Source: Caldisericaceae bacterium (GTDB lineage: Bacteria > Caldisericota > Caldisericia > Caldisericales > Caldisericaceae). Taken from it: a stretch of DNA of 32,995 nucleotides. This document shows, one piece after another, positions 1 through 8,251 of this stretch. A model generated the notes under the pieces. That model did no database searches. It saw only the letters and a list, made by a program, of their open reading frames with translations, and was not told the DNA's origin. Each line of letters starts with the position of its first letter. The first letter of the stretch is position 1. The position numbers and the translations under genes are program-made. The stretch spans positions 1 through 32,995 of the forward strand of contig JAINCR010000066.1 in assembly GCA_036574215.1 (NCBI GenBank), in the 5' to 3' direction.

Positions 1-641
1 TTAATGCATCCAGCAATGAAATTCTCATACGGCTTTCTGAATTTACTGAAAAGGGGAACGAAATAAAAAAGAAAATTGTTTCTATTGATGCAATACCTCA
101 ACTTGAGACAGCCGTCAGTAATGACAACATATCATTAAGTGCAAATGCAATAAGAATTATCCCGCTTGTTGATGGAAATAGAAGTTTAAGAGAGATCGCT
201 GAATCTCTTCACATGTCCTATTTTGATGTAGCAGAGATTACTTCAGATTTGATAGATCGCACACTTGTTAAGATTAAGGGAATAAAGAAAATTACAACTA
301 TTGAACCTGTAGCACTTACCGTCCAAATCGCCCACAACCTATTGGAAGGTGAAAATGGGATATGGATGAGTAGGATCTTAGGCATGGCACCGGGAAGCAC
401 CGTTGATGAATTTGAAGATGAATACGTCGTATGGCTTGATGTAGAACTTGTAGGGAAGTGGGAGCAAATTTTAAAGAGAAGAATAAATTCCATTGTTGCA
501 GAGACTCCCAGGTATGATGAACTCGTCCTTCGGATAAGTCCGCAGATTTCTCTTCAGGATAGTATAGTATTCCATGACAAACTCGTCAAGAAGTACAACT
601 TAAAAGAAGGAGATGTAGTAAAAGTTACGCCCAACATATAG
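1..641 (+). CDS. Unrecognised protein, 5' end outside window (possible DUF4388-like helical domain)
   Basis: The reading frame is open from the first bases of the window (codons start at base 3), so the N-terminus lies upstream; about 212 residues are visible. An internal ATG at 213 is not needed as a start, because the upstream codons continue without a stop. Visible residues around 50-90 (VDGNRSLREIAESLHM and following) look like the winged-helix-like C-terminal part of DUF4388-type regulatory proteins, where a 'DG.rtl.eia' motif precedes a short helical bundle. That family link is a resemblance only. The remainder is an acidic alpha/beta-looking segment I do not recognise. No membrane segment or signal peptide is visible. 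The stop lies 15 nt before the TRAP small-subunit ATG, so the genes are probably co-transcribed. Confidence 0.6.
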   Translation, partial: NASSNEILIRLSEFTEKGNEIKKKIVSIDAIPQLETAVSNDNISLSANAIRIIPLVDGNRSLREIAESLHMSYFDVAEITSDLIDRTLVKIKGIKKITTIEPVALTVQIAHNLLEGENGIWMSRILGMAPGSTVDEFEDEYVVWLDVELVGKWEQILKRRINSIVAETPRYDELVLRISPQISLQDSIVFHDKLVKKYNLKEGDVVKVTPNI

Positions 642-656
642 TCGGAGGTGATAAAA

Positions 657-1154
657 ATGATGAAAAGTGAAATGAAAAAGAAAAGGAAATTTGAAATAGA
701 TGAGCTCATTATGGGTTCGTTGCTTTTTATAATGGCTGTTATAGCTTTCTTAAATGTCTTGGGAAGATACGTATTTCACTATTCTCTTGCATTTACCGAG
801 GAAATCGGTGTGAATTTTTTTGTCTGGGTTACAGTCATTGGCATGGGTGTAGCATTTGAAAGAGGTTCCCATCTTGGCATGGTGACTCTGTTTAGGAAAT
901 TTTCCAAGCCTGTTAAGAAATATATCATATGGCTAAATTTAGCACTTTCAGTTTTTCTTATAGGCGTAGTAGATTTGTTCGTTTTAAGAACTATCTATGA
1001 GGAATTAACGCTATTTCATTCAACATCTCCTGCATTAGACATACAGATGTGGATATATTATATGGGGATCCCGATTTTTTCTATATTTGTATTTATTAGG
1101 ATGATAAGAGGGCATAAGAAATCCCTTGCAAAACTTGAGGAGGTGGCGAAGTGA
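657..1154 (+). CDS. TRAP transporter small membrane subunit (DctQ family)
   Basis: A 165-residue membrane protein with four predicted hydrophobic segments, which is the size and topology of DctQ, the small integral subunit of tripartite ATP-independent periplasmic transporters. The stretch FTEEIGVNFFVWVTVIGMG is typical of the family. In the complex it pairs with DctM, and an extracytoplasmic DctP protein delivers an organic acid or related solute driven by an ion gradient. An in-frame GTG at 648 overlaps the ribosome-binding site GGAGGTG (644-650). The ATG at 657 with 6 nt spacing is the better start. The stop codon overlaps the GTG start of the next gene, so the two are translationally coupled. 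The substrate cannot be inferred. Confidence 0.93.
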   Translation: MMKSEMKKKRKFEIDELIMGSLLFIMAVIAFLNVLGRYVFHYSLAFTEEIGVNFFVWVTVIGMGVAFERGSHLGMVTLFRKFSKPVKKYIIWLNLALSVFLIGVVDLFVLRTIYEELTLFHSTSPALDIQMWIYYMGIPIFSIFVFIRMIRGHKKSLAKLEEVAK

Positions 1155-2449
1155 ATCCGGCAGTTTTACTACTTATCATGTTTATGATACTCGTCGTTAT
1201 TGGTGTTCCTATTGCAGTTGCTTTAGGTTCTACTGCACTGATTGTGATCATTCTGTATAAGTTAGGGATTGTAATGATTTCACGAAATTTTTACGCAGGG
1301 ATTGCAAGTTTCTCTCTACTTGCTATACCGTTCTTTGTGCTTGCTGGAATGATCTTTGAAAAGGCAAGACTTGCAGAAAAGATTGCAAGACTTCTTGAAC
1401 TCATTGTAGGGAGATCAACTGGTGGACTTGCAATGACAGCTGTGCTTACTGCAATGTTCTGGGGTGCCATTTCTGGGTCTGGCCCTGCAACAACCGCAGC
1501 GGTAGGCATTATACTCATTGTTCCTATGATAAGACATGGATACAGCAAGTATTTTGCTGCAGCAACAGTCGCATCTACAGCAGACCTTTCTATTATTATT
1601 CCTCCGAGTATCGCATTCATTATTTATGGTAATATTACATCTGCTAGCGTAAGCGCTCTCTTTACTGCAGGGATTATCCCAGGGATTCTTATGGGTCTTT
1701 TCTGTGTTGTAGCTGCATATTTCGTTTCTAAGAAGCGTGGTTATCGAGGCATCACAGAGAGAGGTAGTGCAAAGGAAATCCTCATTGCGCTAAAAGATTC
1801 AGTGTGGGCCATTCTTGCGCCATTCATTATTCTTGGTGGTATATATGGAGGGGTATTCACACCTACAGAAGCAGCAGTTGTCGCTGTATTCTACAGTTTA
1901 TTTGTTGCTACAGTGATTTATCGGACTTTAAACTGGCGAACATTTATGGAAATTCTCATTGAGGCCTCTGCTACAAGCTCTGTTATTATGACGATTGTTG
2001 CGTTTGCGGGTATATTTTCCTGGACTACAACGGTATCTGGTGCTGTAGAAAGCTTAACACACTCTATAATTAATATTACAAAAAATCCGTGGATGTTTAT
2101 CATCCTTATTGATATTGTGCTACTTGGACTTGGTATGATCCTGGATGCAATTTCTATTTCTTATCTTGTTTTACCACCCCTTATCCCCATTCTAAAACTC
2201 TATCATATCGATCCTATCTGGTATGGAGTCATCTTTGTTGCAGCGCTTGCTATAGGGCAAGCAACACCTCCTGTTGGAGTAAACTTGTTTACTGCGGCAA
2301 GCCTTATAAATAGTGACCTTGACCCAATAGCAAAAGAGGCTATACCATACATCATTGCAAGTATCATTGCATTGATTATCATCTCCTCTGTCCCTGCACT
2401 TTCTACTTACCTCCCAATACATGCTGGTCTATATAAGATTGCTCCATAA
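1151..2449 (+). CDS. TRAP transporter large membrane subunit (DctM family)
   Basis: A 432-residue, highly hydrophobic protein with about 12 membrane segments, which is full length for DctM, the translocation subunit of TRAP transporters. Family hallmarks include an N-terminal 'GVPIAVALGS' segment, the central 'GAISGSGPATTAAVG' loop, and the C-terminal 'GQATPPVGVNLFTAASL' motif. It starts at GTG 1151, preceded by a GGAGGTGG site and overlapping the DctQ stop. No DctP gene lies in the visible part of the operon; it may be upstream of the window or elsewhere. No terminator hairpin is seen in the 70 nt that follow. Confidence 0.95.
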   Translation: MNPAVLLLIMFMILVVIGVPIAVALGSTALIVIILYKLGIVMISRNFYAGIASFSLLAIPFFVLAGMIFEKARLAEKIARLLELIVGRSTGGLAMTAVLTAMFWGAISGSGPATTAAVGIILIVPMIRHGYSKYFAAATVASTADLSIIIPPSIAFIIYGNITSASVSALFTAGIIPGILMGLFCVVAAYFVSKKRGYRGITERGSAKEILIALKDSVWAILAPFIILGGIYGGVFTPTEAAVVAVFYSLFVATVIYRTLNWRTFMEILIEASATSSVIMTIVAFAGIFSWTTTVSGAVESLTHSIINITKNPWMFIILIDIVLLGLGMILDAISISYLVLPPLIPILKLYHIDPIWYGVIFVAALAIGQATPPVGVNLFTAASLINSDLDPIAKEAIPYIIASIIALIIISSVPALSTYLPIHAGLYKIAP

Positions 2450-2480
2450 ATTAAGGAGAAAATATTCTAAATTTTAAAGC

Positions 2481-2521
2481 TTACTATAATTTTTGTAAAA
2501 ATGTTATAATATTAAAAGGAG
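2481..2521 (+). promoter_or_regulatory. Promoter and ribosome-binding site of the NrdD-tail gene
   Basis: TATAAT occurs at 2485-2490 and again at 2505-2510, either of which could be a -10 element; no good -35 box is seen. AAGGAG at 2516-2521 is too close to the ATG at 2522 but well spaced (9 nt) from the ATG at 2531, which decides the start. The signals imply that the small gene is transcribed separately from the TRAP genes. Confidence 0.5.
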
Positions 2522-2530
2522 ATGGTGAAC

Positions 2531-2713
2531 ATGACTAACACTACAGAAGGAAAAGACCTTGTGCTTGAAGATGGGACGGTGATTCCAGAACATTCACGAA
2601 CAAAATGTGAAGTTTGGAGTAGGCCTGTTGGTTATCTAAGACCGGTACAGCACTGGAACAAAGGAAAAAGAGAAGAATTTAAAGAAAGAAAAAATTACAA
2701 TATCGAAAAGTAA
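2531..2713 (+). CDS. Stand-alone glycyl-radical tail of anaerobic ribonucleotide reductase (NrdD C-terminal domain)
   Basis: A 60-residue protein whose second half closely follows the extreme C-terminus of class III anaerobic ribonucleotide reductase: CEVWSRPVGYLRPVQHWNKG, then a KREEF.ERK-type end. In full-length NrdD the glycine of the 'R.VGYL' motif carries the catalytic radical; here it is Gly34. There is no room for the roughly 600-residue catalytic barrel, nor for the Cys4 zinc site. The protein has its own promoter, ribosome-binding site and strong terminator, which argues against a random gene fragment. A role like that of YfiD/GrcA, which replaces a damaged radical tail in pyruvate formate-lyase, is an inference. 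Alternatively, it is a separately encoded subunit. An NrdG-type activase is encoded at 30749-31432. Confidence 0.85.
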   Translation: MTNTTEGKDLVLEDGTVIPEHSRTKCEVWSRPVGYLRPVQHWNKGKREEFKERKNYNIEK

Positions 2714-2720
2714 GTATTAA

Positions 2721-2747
2721 AAGGCAGGCGTTTGCCTGCCTTTTTTT
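2721..2747 (+). terminator. Intrinsic terminator of the NrdD-tail gene
   Basis: A 9-bp stem AAGGCAGGC / GCCTGCCTT (2721-2729 with 2734-2742) and a 4-nt loop are followed by a run of T to 2747. It stands 7 nt after the stop codon. Confidence 0.9.
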
Positions 2748-2766
2748 AAGTGTATTCAAAAATTAA

Positions 2767-3495
2767 TTAGTCAAAAGTAAAAACAACATTAACTGTCACG
2801 TTAACCTTCAATGTGCCCCCTTCAACAGGAACCGATGCTTCATTTTCTACTCCTGCAAATGATTTAAATAAAGGTATAGGATAACTAACTGATTCAATTG
2901 AGATAGTTTTAATACCAGTAACTTTGTAATTTGTGCCATTAAGTGCTGCATCTGCCTTTGCTCTTGCATTTTTCATAGCGTTTTCAATTGCTTGAAGTTT
3001 TAATTCATCCCTATTTGATGCATCAAAGACAATACCTCCAATGTTATTAACACCAGATTTTACAACAGCAGAAAGAACTTTTGAAGCTTTTTCAATTTCT
3101 GTTATTACAACAAAATCTTCAGAAGCATGGAACCCTTTGAGTTTTGATTCCCCTGTTTGTGGATTGTAATCATAAACTGGATACAGGCTAAGGTTAGATG
3201 TCTTTATCTTTTCTTTAGGTATTTTTAAATCAAGAAGCGCCTTAATAATAGCGTTTGCCTTTTTACTAAGTAAGTCCATTGCTTGTTCAGGATCAGAGTC
3301 TTCGGTAAAAATACCAAAATTTAAATTAACTATGTCAGGTATCACCTCAACTACACCTTCTCCTGTAACTGAAATAGTATGGTTAGTTGGATCGTCAGTT
3401 GCCTTAACTTCTCCTTTAGGAAGAGTTTTTCCACCAATAAAAATTACACTTAAAATTGCAATGATTACAAATAAAGCTAATAATTTTTTGTTCAT
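2767..3495 (-). CDS. Secreted or membrane-anchored SIMPL-domain (DUF541) protein
   Basis: A 242-residue protein with an N-terminal hydrophobic segment (residues 4-21) that acts as a signal peptide or anchor. A SIMPL/DUF541 domain follows, recognisable by the start 'ISVTGEGVVEVIPDIV', the middle 'LSLYPVYDYNP' segment and the C-terminal beta strands ending 'VNVTVNVVFTFD'. SIMPL proteins are periplasmic or outer-envelope proteins of poorly defined function, some linked to stress protection. GGAGGTG lies about 9 nt before the ATG. Immediately upstream is an ECF-type promoter motif (3514-3543) shared with the secreted-protein island near 20.7 kb. The gene stands alone; downstream it converges with the NrdD-tail gene. 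Confidence 0.9.
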   Translation of the reverse strand: MNKKLLALFVIIAILSVIFIGGKTLPKGEVKATDDPTNHTISVTGEGVVEVIPDIVNLNFGIFTEDSDPEQAMDLLSKKANAIIKALLDLKIPKEKIKTSNLSLYPVYDYNPQTGESKLKGFHASEDFVVITEIEKASKVLSAVVKSGVNNIGGIVFDASNRDELKLQAIENAMKNARAKADAALNGTNYKVTGIKTISIESVSYPIPLFKSFAGVENEASVPVEGGTLKVNVTVNVVFTFD

Positions 3496-3513
3496 CTTCT
3501 TTCACCTCCATTA

Positions 3514-3543
3514 ATTAGATACAAGATACACCTAAAAAGTTCC
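3514..3543 (-). promoter_or_regulatory. ECF-sigma-like promoter motif before the SIMPL gene
   Basis: Read on the minus strand: GGAACTTTTT, 11 nt, then GTATCTAAT. The same two blocks with the same 11-nt spacing occur at 20657-20686 (identical blocks) and 25296-25325 (one mismatch). The blocks match the general shape of ECF sigma promoters, with an AAC-containing -35 followed by T-runs and a CGTA/TCTAA-type -10. The -10 ends about 20 nt before the ATG, so the transcript leader would be very short, barely including the ribosome-binding site. Confidence 0.6.
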
Positions 3544-3582
3544 AACAGTTTTTTAAAAATTTCAAAAATTCTTACAAAAACT

Positions 3583-3608
3583 AAAAAAGGGGGTAAAATT
3601 ACCCCCTT
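3583..3608 (-). terminator. Terminator of the fatty-acid synthesis operon
   Basis: On the minus strand, the stem AAGGGGGT / ACCCCCTT (3601-3608 with 3587-3594) is followed by a T-run encoded by the A-run at 3583-3588. It lies 23 nt beyond the fabF stop codon. Confidence 0.8.
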
Positions 3609-3630
3609 CCTCCTTTAATATATAAATAGG

Positions 3631-4872
3631 TCAGCCTTCAAATTTTTTAAAAACAAGAGCTACATTATGCCCACCAAAACCAAAAGAATTTTTCAAAGCC
3701 ACTTTTACGTTAGCTTCCCTTGGTGTGTTTGGCACATAATCAAGATCAAGTTCAGGATCTTTTTCTTCGTAATTTATTGTAGGGAAAATCATGCCTTTTT
3801 CAATTGAAAGGACTGTTGCAACTGACTCAACACTAGCTGCAGCACCAAGTAAGTGCCCAATTTGTGATTTTGTAGAACTCACTGGTATCTTGTATGCAAT
3901 ATCCCCAAAGAGTTGCTTAATTGCAAAAGTTTCGTTTTTATCATTTAAAGGTGTAGATGTGCCGTGTGCGTTTATGTAGCTTACATCTTCTTTTTTAACG
4001 TTTGCTTTATTTAAAGCCAATTCCATTGCTCTTATTACTTCTTTTGCAGTAGGATCTGGTGCAGTAACATGGTAGGCATCAGTTGTGGTCCCATAACCAA
4101 CAAGTTCTGCATAGATGTGTGCTCCTCTTTTCTTTGCAGAAGTAAGAGATTCGAGCACCAAAATACCTGCACCTTCCCCCATTACAAAACCATCTCTATT
4201 CTTATCAAATGGACGAGATGCATGTTCAGGATCATCGTTTCTTTTTGACAGTGCTCTCATTACTGCAAAAGCAGCAACCGCTGTTGGAGTAAATGGTGCT
4301 TCTGAACCTCCTGCAACAATAATATCAAGGTCACCTCTTTCAATTGCAAGCATAGCAAGCCCAATAGTTTTTGCAGATGAAGCACATGCTGCAACGGCCG
4401 CATTCGTCTCGCCTCTAAAACCATACTTCAAAGCAATATAGGCAGGAATTGCATCAATAATCATTTGAGTTACAAGAAATGGGCTTACTCTTGTTGGACC
4501 TTTCTCCTTATTTACTAAAATCTGTTGCTCCAGGCTAATAACCCCACCAATTCCAGATGTTACATACACACCAACCCTCTCGGGGTCAATATCACTTCCA
4601 ATTTTTGCATCTTCGATTGCTTCTTTTGCGGCAGCAAAAGCAAAATGCTGCACTCTATCAAGGCGAGAAATTTCTTTTTTGTCAATGTAGTTTTCAGGAT
4701 TAAAATCTTTTATTTCTGCTCCAATCTGAACAGAATAATTAGACGCATCAAAAGATGAGATTTTTGAAACACCAGACTTGCCGCTCTTAAGACCATCTAA
4801 AAATGCATCTTTTCCAATACCAATAGGAGAAACAACACCAAGTCCAGTAATTACTACTCTTTCTTTTTCCAT
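3631..4872 (-). CDS. fabF: 3-oxoacyl-[ACP] synthase II (FabF)
   Basis: A 413-residue condensing enzyme that elongates acyl-ACP with malonyl-ACP in type II fatty-acid synthesis. The thiolase-fold triad is intact: Cys163 in 'AACASSAK', His303 in 'NAHGTSTPLND' and His340 in 'GHLLGAA', the same numbering as I recall for the E. coli enzyme. Length is normal. It is the last gene of the six-gene fab operon, starting 1 nt after the acpP stop, and is followed by a terminator. FabF rather than FabB is called on the Cys-His-His pattern and on its position beside acpP. Confidence 0.97.
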   Translation of the reverse strand: MEKERVVITGLGVVSPIGIGKDAFLDGLKSGKSGVSKISSFDASNYSVQIGAEIKDFNPENYIDKKEISRLDRVQHFAFAAAKEAIEDAKIGSDIDPERVGVYVTSGIGGVISLEQQILVNKEKGPTRVSPFLVTQMIIDAIPAYIALKYGFRGETNAAVAACASSAKTIGLAMLAIERGDLDIIVAGGSEAPFTPTAVAAFAVMRALSKRNDDPEHASRPFDKNRDGFVMGEGAGILVLESLTSAKKRGAHIYAELVGYGTTTDAYHVTAPDPTAKEVIRAMELALNKANVKKEDVSYINAHGTSTPLNDKNETFAIKQLFGDIAYKIPVSSTKSQIGHLLGAAASVESVATVLSIEKGMIFPTINYEEKDPELDLDYVPNTPREANVKVALKNSFGFGGHNVALVFKKFEG

Positions 4873-4873
4873 A

Positions 4874-5116
4874 CTAACTTAGATGCTCCTTAATGTAAGA
4901 AATTGTTTTACCAACAGTGTCAATTTTACCCAAATCTTCATCAGGAATTTTTACACCAAACTCGTCTTCAAATGCCATTGCAATATCAACAAGTGCAAGT
5001 GAATCTGCACCGAGATCTTTAATATACTCTGCAGAATCAACAATTTTAGATTCATCAACACCTAATTTTTCTGTAATTACTTTTACTACTTTTGCTCTAA
5101 TTTCATTTTCTTCCAT
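4874..5116 (-). CDS. acpP: Acyl carrier protein
   Basis: An 80-residue acidic helical protein with the phosphopantetheine attachment motif 'GADSLALVD', in which Ser39 receives the cofactor. It carries the growing acyl chain between FabD, FabH, FabF, FabG and FabZ, all encoded around it. A clear ribosome-binding site (AAGGAGGT on the minus strand) precedes the ATG. Placement between fabG and fabF is a classical arrangement. Confidence 0.97.
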   Translation of the reverse strand: MEENEIRAKVVKVITEKLGVDESKIVDSAEYIKDLGADSLALVDIAMAFEDEFGVKIPDEDLGKIDTVGKTISYIKEHLS

Positions 5117-5141
5117 GTTTTTACCTCCTTAAAATTTTTTA

Positions 5142-5897
5142 TTAAGTTAAAGATAAACCACCATCAACTACAAAAACACCACCTGTAATATACGAAGCAA
5201 GAGGAGATGCAAGAAAAATAACCATATTTGCAACATCCTCAGGAAACCCAGCCCTTTTAAGGACAACCTTATTTAGGAAAGTCTCTTTTATATTCTTAGG
5301 TAATTTTTCTGTCATTTCAGTTTCAATATAACCGGGTGCAACAAGATTTGAAGTAATATTTCTACCACCGTATTCTAACGCAACTGCTTTTGTAAAACCA
5401 ATAAGCCCTGCTTTAGAAGCTACATAATTTGCTTGCCCAATATTGCCAGTAATCCCCACAATTGAACCAATGTTAATGATTCTTCCAAAACTATTTTTCA
5501 TCATGAATTTAAGTGCCTGCTTTGTCATCAAAAATACACCTTTCAAATTAGTATCCAAAACAGCATCCCAATCACTCTCACTCATCCTTAAAAGGAGGGT
5601 GTCTTTTGTAATACCTGCATTATTTACAAGTATGTGGATATTTCCAAACTGTGCAACAATATCACTTATAACATGTTCTACCTCATTTTCAGAAGAAACA
5701 TCACATTGGAAAATTTGAGCAACACCACCAAAAGAAGCAATTTCTTCTTTTACCTTTAAAGCACTTTCAGTTCTACTTGCATAGACAATTGCAACCTTAG
5801 AATTAGCCTTCGCAAGACCTAAAGATATGGCTTTCCCAATACCTCTTGAACCCCCAGTCACAACAGAAACGCTTCCTGAAAGGTCAATTTCAACCAT
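5142..5897 (-). CDS. fabG: 3-oxoacyl-[ACP] reductase (FabG)
   Basis: A 251-residue short-chain dehydrogenase that reduces 3-oxoacyl-ACP with NADPH. It has the Rossmann motif 'TGGSRGIG' (residues 14-21), 'NNAG' near 92, and the catalytic set Asn117, Ser145, Tyr158 and Lys162. An upstream in-frame extension to 5948 exists. The ATG at 5897 is chosen because AGGAGG lies 6 nt before it and the protein then begins at the usual place ('LSGSVSVVTGG'). The start overlaps the fabD stop by 8 nt, indicating translational coupling. Confidence 0.96.
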   Translation of the reverse strand: MVEIDLSGSVSVVTGGSRGIGKAISLGLAKANSKVAIVYASRTESALKVKEEIASFGGVAQIFQCDVSSENEVEHVISDIVAQFGNIHILVNNAGITKDTLLLRMSESDWDAVLDTNLKGVFLMTKQALKFMMKNSFGRIINIGSIVGITGNIGQANYVASKAGLIGFTKAVALEYGGRNITSNLVAPGYIETEMTEKLPKNIKETFLNKVVLKRAGFPEDVANMVIFLASPLASYITGGVFVVDGGLSLT

Positions 5898-6789
5898 TAA
5901 ATACCTCCTCAGCAAGTTCAACCCTAACATTACTAAGTGTTTTATCAATAAGACCTTTTAAAACATTTTTTGGACCAACTTCATAGAAGTCTTTAACGAG
6001 TAATGAATCCATTTTAAGAAGAGTATCCACCCATTTAACAGAACCTGTTAACTGCTTTTTTAAATTCTCTTTTATTTTTTCGGGTTCTGTAGTAATCTCG
6101 GCATTAACATTCTGAATAACAGGAATTTCTGGTTTTTTAAATTCTTCTTTGTCGATAGCATTAGACATATCAGCAACGATTGGTTCCATTAATGGTGAAT
6201 GAAATGCAGCAGACACATTAAGAGGCTTTGCAAGACGAGCCCCCTTTTCTTTTGCAAAAATTACTGCTTGTTTTACTGCTTCAATACTACCAGATAGCAC
6301 AACTTGGTCAAAAGAATTGTAATTTGCTAACACAATCACACCAAATTTTGATGCTTCACTAATTACTTCATCAACCTTATCTTTGTTTAGGCCAACAACT
6401 GCAAGCATACTTCCAGGAGATTTATCGGAGGCTTCCTTCATAAGAAGTCCTCTTGTGCGCGTCAACCTCACACCTGTTTCAAATGAAATTGCCCCTGCTG
6501 AAAAGAGCGCCGAATACTCACCAAGGCTATGCCCTGCAACTATATCAGGCTTGATTGCACGTTCCTTTAAAAGAATATCGTAAATAGAGGAAACTGTAAA
6601 CAATATCGGTTGAGTGATATCTGTTGAGGTTAATAGAGTGTCTGGCCCTTTTTGTGAGACTTCAAGAAGATCAAAACCAACAATAGAAGAAGCCTTGTAA
6701 AATAATTCTTTTTTAATACTACTTTCAGGGATTTTCGAAGCCATCCCTACGTACTGCGAACCTTGTCCTGGAAAAACAAACGCTAACAT
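5890..6789 (-). CDS. fabD: Malonyl-CoA:ACP transacylase (FabD)
   Basis: A 299-residue acyltransferase that loads malonate from CoA onto ACP. It has the N-terminal 'FPGQGSQYVGM', the nucleophile elbow 'GHSLGEYSAL' with Ser88, and His197 in 'AAFHSPLME'. Length is typical. It sits between fabH (1 nt gap) and fabG (8 nt overlap). Confidence 0.97.
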   Translation of the reverse strand: MLAFVFPGQGSQYVGMASKIPESSIKKELFYKASSIVGFDLLEVSQKGPDTLLTSTDITQPILFTVSSIYDILLKERAIKPDIVAGHSLGEYSALFSAGAISFETGVRLTRTRGLLMKEASDKSPGSMLAVVGLNKDKVDEVISEASKFGVIVLANYNSFDQVVLSGSIEAVKQAVIFAKEKGARLAKPLNVSAAFHSPLMEPIVADMSNAIDKEEFKKPEIPVIQNVNAEITTEPEKIKENLKKQLTGSVKWVDTLLKMDSLLVKDFYEVGPKNVLKGLIDKTLSNVRVELAEEVFNG

Positions 6790-6790
6790 C

Positions 6791-7771
6791 TCACCACCTC
6801 ATTAAAATTGCACCAGAAGTCATTCCTGCCCCGAATGACACCATTAATACCAAATCACCCTTTTTAAGTTTATCCTGTTTTCTTAAGAAGTCAAGTGAAA
6901 CAGGAATGGAAGCAGCCGATGAATTTCCAAATTTATCAATGGTTACAACAACTTTATCCATTGGTATTCCAAGTTTTTCTGCACCTGCTTGAATGATCCT
7001 TAAGTTTGCTTGATGAGGTATAAACCAATCAACATCTTCAATTTTTGTATTTGTTTTTTCAAGAAGGATATTTGAAATCCTTGAGATTTCTCTTACAGAA
7101 AATTTAAAGACTTCGTTACCATTCATCTGAGTAAAATAACTTCTTTCTTTTAAAACTTCTTCAGAAAAAGGTTTTCTTGAACCGCCTGCAGGTAGTGTAA
7201 GATATTGTGATAAAGAGCCATCTGCAAAAAGTTCAAACCCTAAAAAGCCTCCATCTTCAACGTGAGATAGGACAACTGCACCTGCACCATCTCCAAATAG
7301 AACGTAAGTCCCTCTATCAGTTGGATCCATCATACGGGTAATAGCTTCAGCACCTATTACGAGGACATTTTTATACGCTCCACTCTGTATGAACTGACTC
7401 CCAACAACTGTTGCATAAATCCATCCAGGGCAGCCTGCTTGTAAATCAAAGGCAGCACACTTTTTTGATAAATTAAGTTTTTCTTGGACAAGACATGCCG
7501 TTGCAGGGTAAAGCATATCAGGAGAATTCGTTCCAACAATAATAAGATCAATGTCTTCGGGAGAAATCTTTGCATCTTCTATTGCACGTTTTGCAGCAAT
7601 TGTAGCTAAATCAGAAGTTGCTTCACTTTCTTTTGCATACCTTCTTTCTACTATGCCTGTGCGAGTTCTTATCCACTCGTCAGAAGTGTCAAGAAATTTT
7701 TCAAGATCAGTATTGGTTACAACTTTCTCTGGGATATAACTTCCCAAGCCGATGATGCCTACTTTTCCCAC
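6791..7771 (-). CDS. fabH: 3-oxoacyl-[ACP] synthase III (FabH)
   Basis: A 326-residue initiation condensing enzyme that joins an acyl-CoA primer to malonyl-ACP. The KAS III triad is present: Cys114 in 'LQAGCPGW', His253 in 'PHQANLRI' and Asn283 in 'FGNSSAASIP'. Length is typical. Primer preference (acetyl or branched) cannot be read safely from sequence, although the neighbouring ilvE-type aminotransferase would fit branched-chain primers. The start overlaps the fabZ stop by 13 nt. Confidence 0.97.
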   Translation of the reverse strand: MGKVGIIGLGSYIPEKVVTNTDLEKFLDTSDEWIRTRTGIVERRYAKESEATSDLATIAAKRAIEDAKISPEDIDLIIVGTNSPDMLYPATACLVQEKLNLSKKCAAFDLQAGCPGWIYATVVGSQFIQSGAYKNVLVIGAEAITRMMDPTDRGTYVLFGDGAGAVVLSHVEDGGFLGFELFADGSLSQYLTLPAGGSRKPFSEEVLKERSYFTQMNGNEVFKFSVREISRISNILLEKTNTKIEDVDWFIPHQANLRIIQAGAEKLGIPMDKVVVTIDKFGNSSAASIPVSLDFLRKQDKLKKGDLVLMVSFGAGMTSGAILMRW

Positions 7772-8226
7772 TTCAAACCTCCTTTTTTATCTACAAAATA
7801 AGCTTTTATTACTCCCTTTGAAAAAATCGTATCGCCATTAAAAATTTCGACTTTTGTTCTTGCAATATTATGTCTAAAATCAAGAATCTCACTTTTACAA
7901 TAAACTTCCATTCCAGGAAGCACCTTCTTTAAAAATCTAAAATCTTCTACCTCTAAAAGATACCCAAAAAGATCTTTGTAATCATCGTGGAGAAGAATCA
8001 TAAATGCAGAAACCTGTGCTGAAAATTCAATGAGAATAACACCTGGCACAATGGGGTTATTTGGAAAATGTCCTTTAAAGAAATATTCGTCTTCTTTAAA
8101 AACTTTTTTGCCAATTGCATAACTTCCAACACCAACTTCAACAATTTCATCCACAAATAGAAACGGTGCTCTATGAGGTAATATCCTCTCAACATCACTT
8201 TTTGAAAGATTTTTTACAATTTTCAC
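7759..8226 (-). CDS. fabZ: 3-hydroxyacyl-[ACP] dehydratase (FabZ)
   Basis: A 155-residue hot-dog-fold dehydratase with the 'GHFPNNPIVPGVILIE' signature; His53 and Glu67 are the expected catalytic residues. It is the first gene of the operon and starts with GTG at 8226 after AGGAGGT. A fabA-type isomerase function is unlikely because Glu replaces the Asp usual in FabA. No enoyl-ACP reductase (FabI, FabK, FabL or FabV) is encoded in this operon, so the last reduction step must be supplied from elsewhere. Confidence 0.95.
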   Translation of the reverse strand: MKIVKNLSKSDVERILPHRAPFLFVDEIVEVGVGSYAIGKKVFKEDEYFFKGHFPNNPIVPGVILIEFSAQVSAFMILLHDDYKDLFGYLLEVEDFRFLKKVLPGMEVYCKSEILDFRHNIARTKVEIFNGDTIFSKGVIKAYFVDKKGGLKWEK

Positions 8227-8251
8227 TTTTACCTCCTAAAGTTTCAAACGT

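Noticed and set aside
4115-4441. A 108-codon open frame on the plus strand inside fabF
   Set aside because: It is antisense to a highly conserved enzyme gene, has no ribosome-binding site and its protein looks like a codon shadow.
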